A DNA stretch of 64,000 nt from Vitis vinifera (taxonomy: Eukaryota > Streptophyta > Magnoliopsida > Vitales > Vitaceae), in NCBI RefSeq assembly GCF_030704535.1, contig NC_081808.1, positions 21,083,501-21,147,500 on the forward strand, given 5' to 3'. The notes beneath the pieces were generated by a model. The model saw nothing but the letters and a program-made list of their open reading frames with translations. It had not been told where the DNA came from and ran no database searches. A program made the position numbers and the translations under genes. This document shows, in pieces, positions 48,875 through 63,916 of the stretch; position 1 is the stretch's first letter, and each line of letters starts with the position of its first letter.

Positions 48875-51800
48875 AGAGTGGAAAGACGGAAGACTTTTAT
48901 GGGTATTATTTTCAATGTTTAAGGCTTAATGAATCTTCGGACATATATTTGTAAAAATTTGGTTGTTAAATACCTCTCCTTCTCTTGCTTACCCATTCCA
49001 TGACGTTAATCGACATATGAAGTGATGCACATACAGACCTAAACAAGCAACCATCTTCTACATAATCTTCTTGTTCTTGTAAAATGATACATAGACCTAT
49101 AAAAAACACAACCCCATCTATGGCTACGTACGTAACATTGGGAGCAGAAATGATATTTCATCTCAGAATATTAACAGTAACAATCTTCGTAGACCAAGAT
49201 AGAGAAAATGAGAAAGACCTAAGATAACAACTTCATCTCTACTTAATTTGCTGGTTTCTTAGGCTTTGAGAATGGATACTGAACTCTTTAAGTTGTTGAT
49301 AAAAATTCCACAACAAACTAGGCTGAGGGTGGAATGTCGATCTAATCAAGTAACAACAATTTTTTTTTGAAGGATTGAAATGAAGAATTAATTCTTAGGA
49401 GAAGCCGAACTGATGACTGTGTCCCAATCAAATGGTGATGTAAAGGTTTTATGATCAAGATCAATCATGAATGTATACCATCTATTGGAAATGCTCGACT
49501 TTCATGACCATGTTGAACTGAGTGACAGCTGACTTAGAGAGGTAAGAATTACAAACTGGCCCCTTCTAAAAGGCAAGGCTCTTATCAGTCACTTCAACCA
49601 TGAAAATATATGGTTCAAACCGAACGTGAAAGTTTGATGATATTGTGAGGACAGACTATTAGACCAACGCCCACATTCACTAAAATATAGGAGAAGAAGA
49701 ATTTTATGTCTCTGATTATAGGAACACAATGCTTTCTCCTACTGTACTGAGCTCCCAAAAGCACTGCACAAAAGTGTGGCCTAAGCCCGGTGAACAGCAC
49801 TACTAAACTGATGAAGGCATCATATATACTCATCCCAAGATGCATTAACCATTTCTCTTTGAAGTTGCTCCCAAACATTCACATCTATGTTATCATCTAT
49901 TACTCCTTTAGGTTGAAATATTTGACTTTTTGTAATTCCTTTTCTGGGCAACCAAACAGGGCATGAAGAGAATTTTTGTTTTGACTTTTTCTTTCTCAAG
50001 CACCAAACCTAGCATAAAGGAATCTCTTAACCAACCAAAGTAATAGGAAGATGAGAAAGCTTGGTTGATTGAAGAGATTGAGCATGGGAGCATCTGGATA
50101 TGGTTTTAGTGGGCCCATGACTTGTCTAGCATGCGCTGTGTACCGTGGCGCTCCTGTTGGGCATGCTTCCTTCTCTTTATGGATTTTATTTGACCCTATT
50201 TGCTTCACTCTTCATGTCCTCCTCGTGCGACACATCACTCTAAACTGACATCACAGCTAAAATTTTCTTAATTAATTTTGGCTAACAAAGGAGATTTGAT
50301 TTTACACCTTTTCATATTCTCCACCTGCTAAGACATTTTTGCTTTCTTGTTTAAGTATTATCTTTTTTCATGTACAAGCTCTTTGAACCATCCCCAACTA
50401 GTCATTTTAACTAAAAGGAAGCCACTTTTCCTTCACCAACTTCCTTCAAAACTAGCTACAAAATGAGCTATGGCCATTCGAGCCAACTCTTTAGAATAAA
50501 GTGGAACGTACGCCATAAGAAAAATGGGTAAAAAGTTGATTTATTTTGTTGAATAGCTTTAACATGGAGGATGGTTTTTGCAAAGATGGCAAGTGAGGCA
50601 TTTCAAGTACAATCCATTTGGACTTGTATAGCTTTGTATTTTGACTTAATATACAAAAATATTTTGTATTCCAAAATTTTTCATAAATGCTCTTTGGCAA
50701 GTAAAACAAATGTGCCCAAAATGGCCGAATCATTGAATAGAAAATGCCCCCAGAAATACCATTTGTTGCAACCTGACCTAAGTATCATAGAATGTTACAA
50801 AATATAGGTGTGGACCGTCTGGTAGGAAAGCTGCCCATAGATGAACAAGGGTAGACCTACCCATTAACAAAGACTATAGGTGTACATTGTTCATAGATTT
50901 AGTTCAACGGGATTATTCTTATGGCAAAGCGACCCCTCCACCAGGGCACGTCCCACTCAGCTGGGCCGAGGGGGCCAGACTAATCACGTTCCATTAAATG
51001 AGTAGAGCGAAACCATGTTGACTAATCAGCAGTGTAAAAAGAATATTTCTGCTATTGTGATTGACACACTTGATTGTCTAAGGAGAAAATAAAATGAAAC
51101 ACATGCCATCTCAGGCTTGGTCGGAGCTTTGCACCTTAACTACTCCCCTCTTTTTCGAATGTGAGGAAATTGTGGAAAGCGAAGGGAGAGAAAAAAAAGA
51201 AAGGGAAAAAAAATAATGAAGATGAATGGCAATTAATGTAATGGTTGACCAAACAAGGCTTCCTTTTAGGAAGAACAATGATACCCATGATGGTGCGCAT
51301 CAATGCATCACAGGCCCATCTTTGATGAGCTTTTCATGCAAGATAAGCTTAGAAAACCTACTATGGGGGAAAAGGGAAACCTCCCCTCCTTCCTATCCAC
51401 AACCCCACTTACATTTTGACAATGGAAATTCTCTCTCTCTCTCTCTCATTATTGTTTGGAGGTGAAAACCATGTCTTTCAGATTTTCAATAATTTAATCA
51501 TTTGGGAGCGTTTTAACTTGGGAGATGCCATGCTACACACACTTCAATTTAGCTGAGGCCAATCACATCACGCCGTGTTAGTGTAAAAAGGACAAGAAAC
51601 AAAATGATATTGTATTTAATTGGAGTTACCATAGTATCATGAGTTGGGCACTAATATATTTAAATTTGATTTTAATAATCTTTATAGTTATTTGGTTGCC
51701 CATATCCCCTTCAATCATACCATGATTTGAGGTGCTGATGAACCTTGGGGCGAGAGTCGTGACACCACAGGTGATAGCCATCCCTTCTGGCATACGCATT

Positions 51801-52990
51801 TTGTCTAGACCCCCCTCAATGCCTGGAATTCCATATAGATCAAATATGGATTCCACTATCTTCATCCATATCACATGATTTCGCATCTTCATATCATAAT
51901 TTCATTCAATTTCCGCACCCACAATCCATTAATATTTTGTACATATAACATTATAGTGCCACCCACCTAAAAAAAAGGGCTATGAGAGCCAATTTTTCAA
52001 CTCACTGTGAACTCCACTTCAATTGGGTTTATAAACAGCCATCAATTTCATACCTAATCATATTATAGGAAATGGATCTGTTAACTATAAGATTTGTTCC
52101 TTAAGAATCATGGTATCCTAACTAGTATTAAAAAAATAAAAAAAAGGTTGTATGGAGAAAACATTGAAACCTGAGAAAAAGCTGGAGGCCAGCGAGAAAC
52201 TGGAAAGGAACTAACCATCTTTTGTTAAGCCTCAGGGATCTTTGCAACCACAAATGGTGATTCTAAACTTAAAACCCAAGTTGATAAACGGGCCTACTGG
52301 TTCAGCTGAGATGAAAGCAAGATCAATTCATGGAAGGCATTTAAGGAGTAACAGCAACATCCGTAAGTGAAATCCTATCAGAACGTTACACTACATGAGC
52401 TGACTAAGGTTAGTTCCAAAATAGCATGAAGCTCTGGGTGAAGCATCATCCTAGATATTGCAAAAAAGGTTCTGAATTAAGTTTATGTCGCCTTCCAATC
52501 TCAACCTATAAGTCTGAGAAAGAGCCCTCTGTCACGCGTATAATAAAGATCATATATATTGTGGCAGGTATTGCCATATTCACATTGAGCTCGTAAATTT
52601 GGTTTCTCGTAGATTCAGCAGGGGCCAATCTGGAGACTCTACATACCCCACCGCTTGCTCCAGGTGCAGAAGATCATTGACCATATTTCACTAAATGCAG
52701 AAAAAGATGCAAGCAAATCTGACAAATAACTTCCCTTCATGGTCAAAATTGTGAACCACCAAAAGGCGAACTAATTCTTTTACAATTAAATATCAAAATG
52801 ACTTTTAACAAGTGTTTGAACCATACAAGGAAATGATTCTACTATATCGCAGACCCACGAAATATTCATATCTATATCTTCCTCTCGGCGTTAAGAGCAA
52901 CACAGAAGAGTTTTAGAATCTAATGACGGTGTTGGATGGAGAGCAGCAAGAACAAAGAGAGTTCAGCTCAGTGTTGCTTTCAGAATTAGA
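48875..52990. other. Intergenic, no supported gene
   Basis: Begins with the VND 3'UTR. A (CT)n run lies at 51430-51447. Frames at 49615-49878, 50491-50733, 51226-51465 and 51626-51892 have no recognisable domain or exon partners. Confidence 0.55.
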
Positions 52991-53028
52991 ATAATTCACA
53001 AAGATTGTCATTAGCTTAGGAGGATGAA

Positions 53029-53253
53029 ATGAAAGACCATTTCATTCATAGAGCAGAGGTTAAATTAAGAGAACAGCTTGGAGGTTTCCAAAAACATGCC
53101 GATCCTCTTATCACATTCGGTTATTATGCACAATACCCACCCAAAGAGTTGGGCTTCAACATAGCAGGGCTGGAGGAGGTCGTCACTCATTCTCTAGTGG
53201 CCCCAGGAAATCCATTGCCCAAGATTAACAAAATTCCTCTTCTAACCGAGTAG
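53029..53253 (+). other. Orphan short ORF, 74 aa, unassigned
   Basis: An ATG-started frame encodes 74 aa of ordinary soluble composition (starting MKDHFIHRAEVKLREQLGG). I recognise no domain. No flanking exon with matching phase was found. It could be a gene fragment, a small peptide gene or chance; the balanced composition, unlike the surrounding AT-rich frames, is the only reason to list it. Confidence 0.2.
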
Positions 53254-54362
53254 CATAATAATATCTTGAAGAGGGAATGATCCAACTTCCCCATAATTGG
53301 TTCATCAAACCACACAACATCAAACCTTAAAACTACAATTAAATCCTAAAGAAGAGGCAGGTTTGAATGACCTGATCCAATCAATGGTGATTTGTAGCTG
53401 TAATGAATCAACTGTAGGCACTGCAATGACATGAACCAGTCTATGATGCTTTCAGATAAGAGAGGTCTTAAGGGAGACTTCATGAATAGACGAGTAGGAA
53501 TGGCAGCAAATATGAGAGATCCTAAGAAGGGAAGCTTCATGAATAGATGAACACTATTCACAAGAACATGAATAATACTGTCATTTCTTCTGTTTAGAAT
53601 CCTTATCTAATGAGTCTTTACTCTAATTGCATCCCTCACTGATGACAGTCCCGTTCACAAAACCTCTATTTATAGGGTTCTCTCATTTGCATATTCTCCC
53701 TCTCCAATAGCCAAAAGAAGGATTTTATAACTTGAAAAAGAATTAGCAGCAGCAAAATTGAATTAGAACAGTTACATGGAATGAACTTCGGCATCAAAAT
53801 ATACAAGCAAACTAAACAAATACCTTCTCCAAGATTATCAAGACAACCAACAGAAGAACAAACATTTTGGGTTTGAAGCAACACTCAGACAATGCTCTAC
53901 TTCGATTCAACATATCATAATTCCAGTAATCGATATAACTTCCCCAGTTCAGAATGTCAAATTATACCACTCTTGCAATCAATAATCAAGAGGGATGGAC
54001 CAGTGCTGAAACACAACCAAAAAAGGTCAATGTTCTATAACAAGCCCAGTTGTGTTTTATAAATAGAACACACCATGCTATTGTCTTATGGATGATGAAA
54101 TTCTACAAATCCATGCCACCCTTCAAACTCATATTGCCTTCCCACTAACCAAAGCATGGGCAGATTATAGAACCTCGATTCATTGCAGAATATAGAAAAA
54201 GAAAAAATAAATGTGGGGAATTTAGAATAGCATGCCGCCTCATAGAACAACTAAAACAGTTTCAGTACTGCAGTAGGGAAACCAATATACAGGGATTCAG
54301 ATTAGAGTCATAGTAAACCTAATAGTTGGAGTGCATGAAAAGGAACTAAAAAACAGATACAT
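53254..54362. other. Intergenic / H3.3 3' flank
   Basis: Contains an imperfect local duplication (GACTTCATGAATAGACGA at about 53476 against AGCTTCATGAATAGATGA at about 53532). The part next to 54362 is the H3.3 3'UTR. No gene seen. Confidence 0.5.
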
Positions 54363-56079
<1,717 letters not shown>

Positions 56080-56109
56080 CAGAAGAAGAGAAGAGAAGCT
56101 CGCCGCAAT

Positions 56110-58867
56110 CGTAGGTGGAAACAATGTGGAAAATTGGGATTTTACGTCAGGTATTGGGCTTTTATGGAACGGACTGATTCGGTTCAAGCTTCAAACTACA
56201 CGTTTCATGCGGCTAATTTTGATTGGATGCTTAATTAAAAAAGTATGATAAATCTGAATGGCTGTGTATAGGGTTTTTGAACCGCTATAACTTCCATCAT
56301 AAAGAAGAAATCCCTCAAATAGCAATTATAACTAAAAAATTTCTAAACTCTTACTTCTTAAACACGCATTCGCCTATATATAAAAATATATTTATCATTA
56401 TAAGGTTATATTATTTTGATTTTTTTTTTTCAAAATGGGTAGTCAATGACTAATAACTTATGACTTATGATTTTGTCTATGATAAAATATTCAAAATTCA
56501 GTTTTTAATTGCATTTTATTATTATTTTGGACTTTTTTTAAGGCTCATTTTGATTTTTTTTATTAAAAATGGATTAGAATGGCTTAAAACTCTTATTCAT
56601 AAACATGGAGCAATAACAATAGTACTTGCTAATATCTTACTATCTTATAAATAGATAAAATTAATTAATTTAAAAAGAAAAGAAAAAGTGTGATTTGATT
56701 TGAAAATATCCAATTCGTTCATTATGTATCTTTTCACCTTGAATTCTTTTGTTTTCATCCTTTTCACCTCACATTATGAACTAATCTCGATTTCTTGGTT
56801 TTACAAAAATAATAGCAACTATGTTGAATTCTTTCCAAAAAATTTTGTTATGAAAGATTCGAGAGTGAAAGCATCACTCATCAGGATCGAATAAAGAGAA
56901 TATCTACGAGTGACTTATCTCATTGCCATCCATAACCACTTCTACATAAGCCTTTATCACTATCATAGTCTCCTTAAATCAATGATATCTTGCCTTGATC
57001 ATCCATCATCTAGGATATTGAATAAAATTGTGTGATGTCAATCTCTTCCTATTTCCATCTAATCATTTGTATTATTGTAACTCATGTATTTGGAACAAAA
57101 GTCATCGACTACCTACAAATGTTTCCTTTATTTATAGTACTAGACTTCTTGAAATATTATAGTCTAATATTTGGGTCTTGCCCTTATTACATATTTTGAT
57201 AATTCCCATTATTATGGTATCTTGTTTATTACCACACAAAATGTATTATGTTACATACTCTCAAACTAAAACCCAAAGTTTCACAAGATAATTTCAAAAA
57301 GGTTGTGAAAAATTATCTTCAAAATTGTATTACAATTGTTTACATTGAGATGGTAATAAGCATGGTTTTAAAAATCAGACTGGATCGATCGGATTGATGA
57401 ATTGGATGAACTAGTTGATTCCCTCTCAGTCGAACGATTCAACCCTTTTATTTTTTATACTTGTTTTTCACCCCATCAAAATGACATCGTTTTAATAAAT
57501 ATGAAAGGTTTTATTTCTCTACTACAAACCCTACCCCACCCCATGGCCACCCCTCTCCAATGCCCACTACAATCACTATCACCACTAACCCACCTTGTCG
57601 CCGCCACTAGTGCTATCATCGCCGGCTTGCCTTGCTACCATCGACGAGGAGGTCAAATTCATTTTTATGAGTTTCTTAAACTTTTTTCATTATCAATTTT
57701 TGAACTTTAATATTTAATATCTTTATATTTTATTATTTTATATTTAATGTCTTAATTTTTTGTTGATTATAATTCATGTTATGTTTAATATTTAATTTTT
57801 ATAAATTTTTGTTTATTTATTGCATATTGAAATTTTAATTTATTGAAAATTTTTGAAAATTTATTTATTGCAATTAAAATTTGAATCATTTCTATATTTT
57901 AATTAGTTTAGAGTTTTAGACTTTAGATTATATATATATATTACTTAATTTAATTTTTTTTAATTTCATATTGATTTTTAAAATTTTTTATTTGAGTTTA
58001 AATAAATTAATGAAATCATTGAAAAGTTAAAACATTAGGATTTAGGAATTAAAATAATTTGCTATTTTTCAAATAAAATTTTGATTTTTAAATTTTAAAT
58101 AAATATTTGATTTGAAAGTAAATTTCTCATTTTGAAAAATTTTTATGTAATAAATTAATAATTAATAAATTTCAAATTCTTTAATTCTTTGATTTTTTAA
58201 ATTGTTGATGACTTGATTCTCTAAAAAAATTTTAATTTGTTAATTCTTTCATTTTCAATTAATTAATATAATAATTTGAAAATAATAAAATACAAAAAAC
58301 ATGCAAATAAAATTAAATATTATAATTTTTTATTTTAAATATATCTTTATATTTAAATATTATATATGTTTTATTTAATAAAATTTAACATATTTATAGA
58401 TTTACATTTCTCTTCATCATTTAATTTGACATGTCAAATATAAAAATGAAACATTATTAAAAATTTTAATTATATATTGTGAGTGTTTAGCTAGGTTGAC
58501 AATTCTGAACAAAATTCTTAAGTGTGCTCTATCTCGGTTTACCAATCCCTCTTCGGACTACTTGACTTTGAAGACTAAGACCTTGCTAAGAGGCTGAGGT
58601 ATGTAACCGAGTGTGTGGTGATTGAATGTGAATCAACCTTATTGTTCATCTTTAAATGATTTAAGAAAGTTGAGAGAAATAGTTTTTGGTGCAAGACTTT
58701 TATTCCCCTATTTCTGGATCGATCCAGGTGCAAAGGCAGATCGATCCAACTAACCTGATTCTAAGATCAATTTCCAGCCCTTGAATTAAGGGTTTCATTC
58801 TCATTTAAAATCAAAATTTCTCCCATTTCTAGAATGAGAGACTGCAACAGTCGTTCTTGTTCTCCTC
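56110..58867. other. Intergenic, AT-rich, TE-like fragments
   Basis: H3.3 promoter side at first, then very AT-rich DNA. At 57360-57440 a GGTTTTAAAAATCAGACTGGATCG stretch with GATCGATCGGATTG resembles the ends of common plant transposons, but no pair of ends was fixed. At about 58495-58860 there is a GC-moderate block with TGGATCGATCCA and CAGATCGATCCA motifs just before the LTR. No gene found. Confidence 0.45.
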
Positions 58868-60921
58868 TGTTAGCCCAAGGGTTCTCCTAATCATGTTTTG
58901 TTGATAACAAACCATGGTTCAGTTACTAATTGGTTTGAATTATAAAGAATTTCAGGTGTTAGTTTGGATATTCATCAAATGACCTAATGAATGGAAGATC
59001 AAGACTTTTGAAAGACCTTTAATAATAAGAAACATATGTAAGATGAATGCATGTGTGCACTTAAGATTTACATATCATTTAATGCATCTTGGAAAAACTT
59101 GGTTTATGCTTTAAAGTTACATTTCCATCAAAATCTGAGATCTATCAAATGAACCTTAGGCAAAACGTTTCAAAATTGGTATATAATTTTACCTAAAGAC
59201 CTTGCCTAAGTGCTAGAAGCAAAAAAACCAAAAATAGATAAGTTTTCAGGCCAAAAATGATGAATCGGTCGAGGCACTGGCCAAACCAACTCAACCGGCT
59301 AGGGTACCGGTTGATTGGTTACCCTTTCCCAGTCGAGGTTCAGTCGAGAGATGCATAAAATACTCTCTCTCTTCCAATAGTCTTTCTTTCCCTGTCGAAG
59401 GATTTGCTTTCCCGGTCAAGGGTAACGATTACTTGCCAAACATTAAATGCTCCAACGACTAGTGAATCGGTCAACCCCTAGCTCGACCGGTTGAGGCTAT
59501 TTTTTTATTTTTTTGGTTCCCGATGTTAAAAACCTATAAATAGAGAGTTTCACCTCATTTATGAGCAAGAGAACACATGCATTTATTTGTTTACCTACTT
59601 GTTCTTGCCTTAAAAGCTCTTATTCTTTTCTTGGTGCATTAAATCTTCATTTGTATATTCTTTACTGCACCTTTGTGATTCATCCTAGTTTTGAGTTGAA
59701 TTTGAGTCATTGTTGAGCTAGGTTGAGAGACTTAAACTTATTATTTGAGTAATAAAGTCTTCAAGTGAGTTGAGACTTTAAGAGATTGTGTAAAAGTACA
59801 TTGGAGCCGGAATCCAAGTGTAAAGGTGATTAGAAGCTTGGTTGAAGCTTCAAGTTAATGGAACCCTCACTCGGTTAGGAGCTTTAGGAGAGTGGTCGTA
59901 GGCAAGGAAGTGTTATACCCACTATAAAATCTGAGTTTGATTTCTCTAACCTTATCTCTTTATATTTGCTCTTCTTGTGCTTAAATTTGTTGTGTTTAAA
60001 AATATTTTTTAAATCCCAATTCACCTTTCTCCCCACCCCCCTCTCCCCTTCTTGGGTGTTTTCTCTTTTAAGATTATCCTTTATTTTCTCATTCTCATTC
60101 CATTTTCTCTTTGAGGTTGCTTGCTCCAAGAAAATTCCATCCAAGTTTTCCAAGAAATTTTTCTTAAAATGGATTTTTTGAAAATGAATATGAGTTGATT
60201 TTTGAAACATTCATCTCTCATTCTCTTGGTTTTGTCCAAAAACCCATTTTCTTCTTGTGACGATTCAAGAAGAGGTTGAGATGAGCTTGGTGCAGACTCC
60301 AAGTGTGCTCTAGAAGATGAAGGTGAGAAGCTGAAAGTGAAGGTACTAGTCAAGTGGTCCAGGAATGATTTGTTGACTTGAGCTAAGTAAAACCTTGTAC
60401 TTAGTTTTTATTCTTCATAGTGGAGTTTTTCAATTGATGGTAGACCCATGGTTTTTTTTATCTCTTTGGAGATTTTCCACATAAATATATAGTGTCACAT
60501 TGTCTCTCTTTCTCTTCTTAGTATCAATTTGTTCAGTTTCAACAATTTGTTAGAATTTTGATTGTCTACTACTTGATTGATTGATGAAGAGAAATGACTA
60601 TGAATAATCTTTGAAGTTGTTTCTGATTGTTGATCATTGACATTTTGAGGTATATTGATCTTGCATTTATCTGAATTTAGTTTAAGTTGGTTTGAGTTTA
60701 GGAGTGTTGGATCATGTACATGTGAATTGCATTTTAATATTATCGGGCAATGTTGTTGCATTCATATATGTATGTGATTTATAATTTGTGTTTTTGAGAA
60801 TGTGTGAAGAGAAGAAAATATTTAAAAAGTTTTAAGGTTTGCAAATTTGAGTTGAGATTTTTTTTAATTGGTCAAAACACCTATTCACCCCCCTCTAGGT
60901 GTATTCCACTATTGAGATTCA
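58868..60921 (+). mobile_element. Solo LTR, Ty1-copia (Sirevirus-like)
   Basis: The left end reads TGTTAGCCCAAGGGTTCTCC followed by ATGTTTTGTTGATAACAAAC, and the right end holds CACCTATTCACCCCCCTCTA, both characteristic of Sirevirus-type copia LTRs. A TATA box (CCTATAAATAGAG, about 59531) and an AATAAAG signal (about 59750) lie inside. Repeated CGGTCGAG / CAACCGG motifs occur at 59265-59340 and 59466-59500. There is no gag-pol frame on either side, so it is a solo LTR or an isolated end. The right boundary and the 5-bp target duplication could not be fixed. Confidence 0.7.
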
Positions 60922-62475
60922 CCTTTTCATATATAATTTTAATTTCTTATAATTATTTAAAATTTTATATAATATATAAATTATTATTTATAATATCACT
61001 AATTTGATAACTTTTCTATTCAATCACCTAGTAATAAATGTAAAGCTTCATCTCATATTTTTCCACTACAGTATTCAATATTTGATATCATCATCACACA
61101 CTCCCCAACTTGTTGGAACTGGCCAACAACATTGGCACATTATTGAGACCAGTCTTATCATCCGACATGAAGCCTCTCTTATCTTTATTATTTTGGCCCC
61201 ATTCATTTCGGAAGACATATATCATAAATTGGCATCATACACCTGTACTTAACTTCTTAAAGAAAAGAAAAAATCTTAAATAAATGAGTAAATCTTTATA
61301 AAATTGTCCAGTCTCAGGGTCAAAACAGTCTGGATTAAATTAATTGAGGCTAACTATGAAGGCAAGCAATCCCAAGCAATGGGATGTCTCTCAAGTCTTA
61401 TAGAAGAATGGAGCTAAACCTATCACAAACTAGCCTCTCGTATGAAGTGTTGTGTATTCTTCCATGACAAATGTCCCCCATCTCAATGTAAGTATACACA
61501 GAGTAACGGATTTATTAAGCCGCCTCCAACCTTATTTATTAAGCTAAAATTCTCAAATAAATTAAAGAAGGATCCTGAGATTCTGAATCTGACTCCACCT
61601 TACATGTAGCAGAATTGGAATTTGGACACGGACCAAAACAGAATGGAAAATTACTTGACAAGACGAAAACAGCAGTGACTTGGACATGGGAAAAGGTTGC
61701 CAAGCAACTTGTGCGGTTGAAACGCTGACGTTAATTAAGGCTCAAAACTTCAAAATCTTCATGTTGAATGCTGTTTGACATAGATAATGAAAAAAGTTAA
61801 AACAGAGGAAAAAGTATTACAAAAGTGGATTTTGCCTTCAAGTTGAGAAATCATGAGGACAAGAAGGAGGCGTAACTAAAATACACCTGGATTTAAAAAT
61901 TCCTTCACCTCGATCATGAAAATGTGCTCCACATTAGTGTTATATAAAGAATATAAGAATTTTTAGAGAATCTGAAACATATCATCCTTAAAATTCTTAT
62001 ATTCTTTATATAACACATGCACATGTTACATGTTACAACATTTAATGTCGGTTACGTCAGTTGATGAAATTCGAAACAGCCACCACTAATCCACGGCATC
62101 AGAATGGACTTCCAACATTTTCTATTTTGGTGTTAAACCAACCATGTATCTAATTAACCTAATGGGTCGCTCAGCCAATACATCTCACAAGGCAGCACTT
62201 GGCCACTCGGGCCCACAGTGGAAGAACAGGTTCTCCCATGCCGACGATCCAACTTTATTATGTGGAGGCAAATAAATAAATAATTTGAAGAAAAAAAAAA
62301 AAAAAGCGGGGTTGGTTTGCTAACATGAAAAGCAGACTCTTCATTTCCCCTAACATTGCAGAATACACAGAGATGTTCATCATTCTGCCCAATTACAAAA
62401 CAAAACACACACTTCACGTATTTACATAAAAGTTAAAACCAATAAAAGAGCTCCTTATTTATTGGTCTCTCATGT
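60922..62475. other. Intergenic / linker histone 3' flank
   Basis: AT-rich spacer with no gene. An imperfect inverted repeat (TTATATAAAGAATATAAGAATTTT near 61940 against AAAATTCTTATATTCTTTATATAA near 61990) is seen. The last ~300 bases hold the H1 3'UTR. Confidence 0.5.
61939..62014. repeat. Inverted repeat, about 24-bp arms
   Basis: The left arm GTTATATAAAGAATATAAGA (starting at about 61939) and the right arm TCTTATATTCTTTATATAAC (about 61994-62013) are reverse complements, with AATTTTTA / TAAAATT continuing inward. The DNA could form a hairpin with a loop of about 25 bases. It may be a tiny foldback element or chance AT-rich structure. Confidence 0.65.
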
Positions 62476-63183
62476 TCAGGTTGTGACCTTCTTAGCCTTC
62501 TTAGCAGAAGATCTAATGGACCTGGGTTGCTTCACCTTTGATGGCACGGTTTTCCTAGCCTTGTTGGCCGCAACTTTCTTTGGAGTCTCTGATTTCTTCA
62601 CCGACTTTTTCTTAGGATCAGAGGTGGCCTTCGCTCTCTTCGCTCCATCGGACTTTGCCGTTCCTTTTCTTACTCCGGAAAGCTTGTAGGAAGCCTTGAT
62701 CTTGATGAGATTTCCCTTCGCTACGGAGTTCTTCAACTGAAGACTCAGGATTTTCCTAAAATTCGCCGGGAGGACTGCCTTGTGCTTCTCTTCCATGTGC
62801 TTGGCAATAGCGTACGGACTGGAGCCACTTTTCTCGTCCAGAGCCAAAAGAGCCTCCTTGATCATCTGTATAAATGATCACAAAAACATAATAAAATCTT
62901 ATTGTCAAAGAAAAGCTGTTAAGTAGAAAACTTTCCAGAATTGAAACAGAGGTTAAGAAACCTAAAATCAACGAACATATAAACAAATAAAGATTCCGGA
63001 AGGGTTGAATTGTTAACAAACCTGGAAGTAAGGAGGATGAGAAGAAGCTCTGGCCTGTTTGGGCTTCTTCTCCTTACGAGCCTTTGGCTTCTTCTCCGGG
63101 GCTGGCATCTCCAGAGCTACCGCCTGCTCCGTCACAACCACTTCCTGCTCCGGTTGCTCGACAGCGACACCTTCGGTGGACAT
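62476..63183 (-). CDS. HIS1-3: Linker histone H1 variant (HIS1-3 type)
   Basis: Binds linker DNA at the nucleosome entry and exit. Two exons, 63022-63183 and 62476-62865, join in phase 0 to give 183 aa. A short acidic then Lys/Pro-rich N-tail is followed by the winged-helix H15 domain (about 47-117): SSHPPYFQ, MIKEALLALDEKSGSSPYAIA, FRKILSLQLKNSVAKG, KASYKLS. The C-tail is short and Lys-rich and ends with KQPRSIRSSAKKAKK. The short length and this tail match Arabidopsis HIS1-3 (drought/ABA-inducible, At2g18050) rather than the longer main H1.1/H1.2. The intron lies inside the globular domain just before the MIKEAL helix. Stress induction is known for the family, not shown here. Confidence 0.95.
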
Positions 63184-63254
63184 CACGAACACCACAATAA
63201 ACTAAACAACAGCTGGTACAGAATTGGCTGAAAACCATTTGACGGGACCTTCCC

Positions 63255-63266
63255 GTATTTATAGGC
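63255..63266 (-). promoter_or_regulatory. TATA box of the linker histone gene
   Basis: On the - strand CCTATAAATACGGG lies about 75 bases upstream of the ATG at 63183, giving a predicted start near 63230 and a short leader. A CCAAT-type motif (GACCAATCCGG, - strand) lies about 40 bases further upstream. Confidence 0.65.
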
Positions 63267-63837
63267 AAGGCTGTGGTTCGGTGATGAGACCTGGAGTGAT
63301 CCCGGATTGGTCAGTCCGAGAGACCACGGATCGCTATCTTTTCTAACGAAAGATCTGGACGGTACAAGTGGGGAAGTATCTAGACGTTGTTTAAATAACT
63401 CGTAGTGGGTAAATGAGAAAAAATCTATGTGCGTCCTTATCCGAATGGCTTGAACTATGGTTTTTGTATTTTCTCTCATGGCGTGGGAGCTTGTGTTTTC
63501 TTGCTGGTTTTACGCCTCATTTTCAATGGATTTTGTTTGGTTTTGTTCTTGATATCTAGTGGGATTGAAGTTAAGAAACAGCAGATTCTAATGCGGTTTC
63601 AATGGGTTTAAAATGGTTAATATATGGTTCATATCAAGGCATGGAAGAACAACAGTGTTTTTTAAATGTATTTTCCCATCTCATTTTCGTTTATTTATTT
63701 GTATATATATATTTTTTGGATTGATTGGGAGTGTGAGGTTCTATCTCTCCAATGAAATTGTGATAGTGTTTTCTATGTTTAATTAGGAATTGAAAATACT
63801 TTTGTTATGAAAAACACCCATTTATCATGATACAATA

Positions 63838-63840
<3 letters not shown>
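63267..63840. other. Linker histone upstream region
   Basis: Promoter-side DNA of the - strand H1 gene, GC-moderate near the gene and AT-rich beyond 63620. No gene or clear further motif found. Confidence 0.5.

Positions 63841-63841
<1 letters not shown>

Positions 63842-63912
<71 letters not shown>
63842..63912. repeat. (AT)n microsatellite
   Basis: About 70 bases of uninterrupted AT dinucleotide repeat, likely to be length-polymorphic. Confidence 0.97.

Positions 63913-63916
<4 letters not shown>

Noticed and set aside
62462..62689. 75-aa + strand frame rich in Phe/Leu
   Set aside because: Antisense shadow of the Lys-rich tail of the linker histone.
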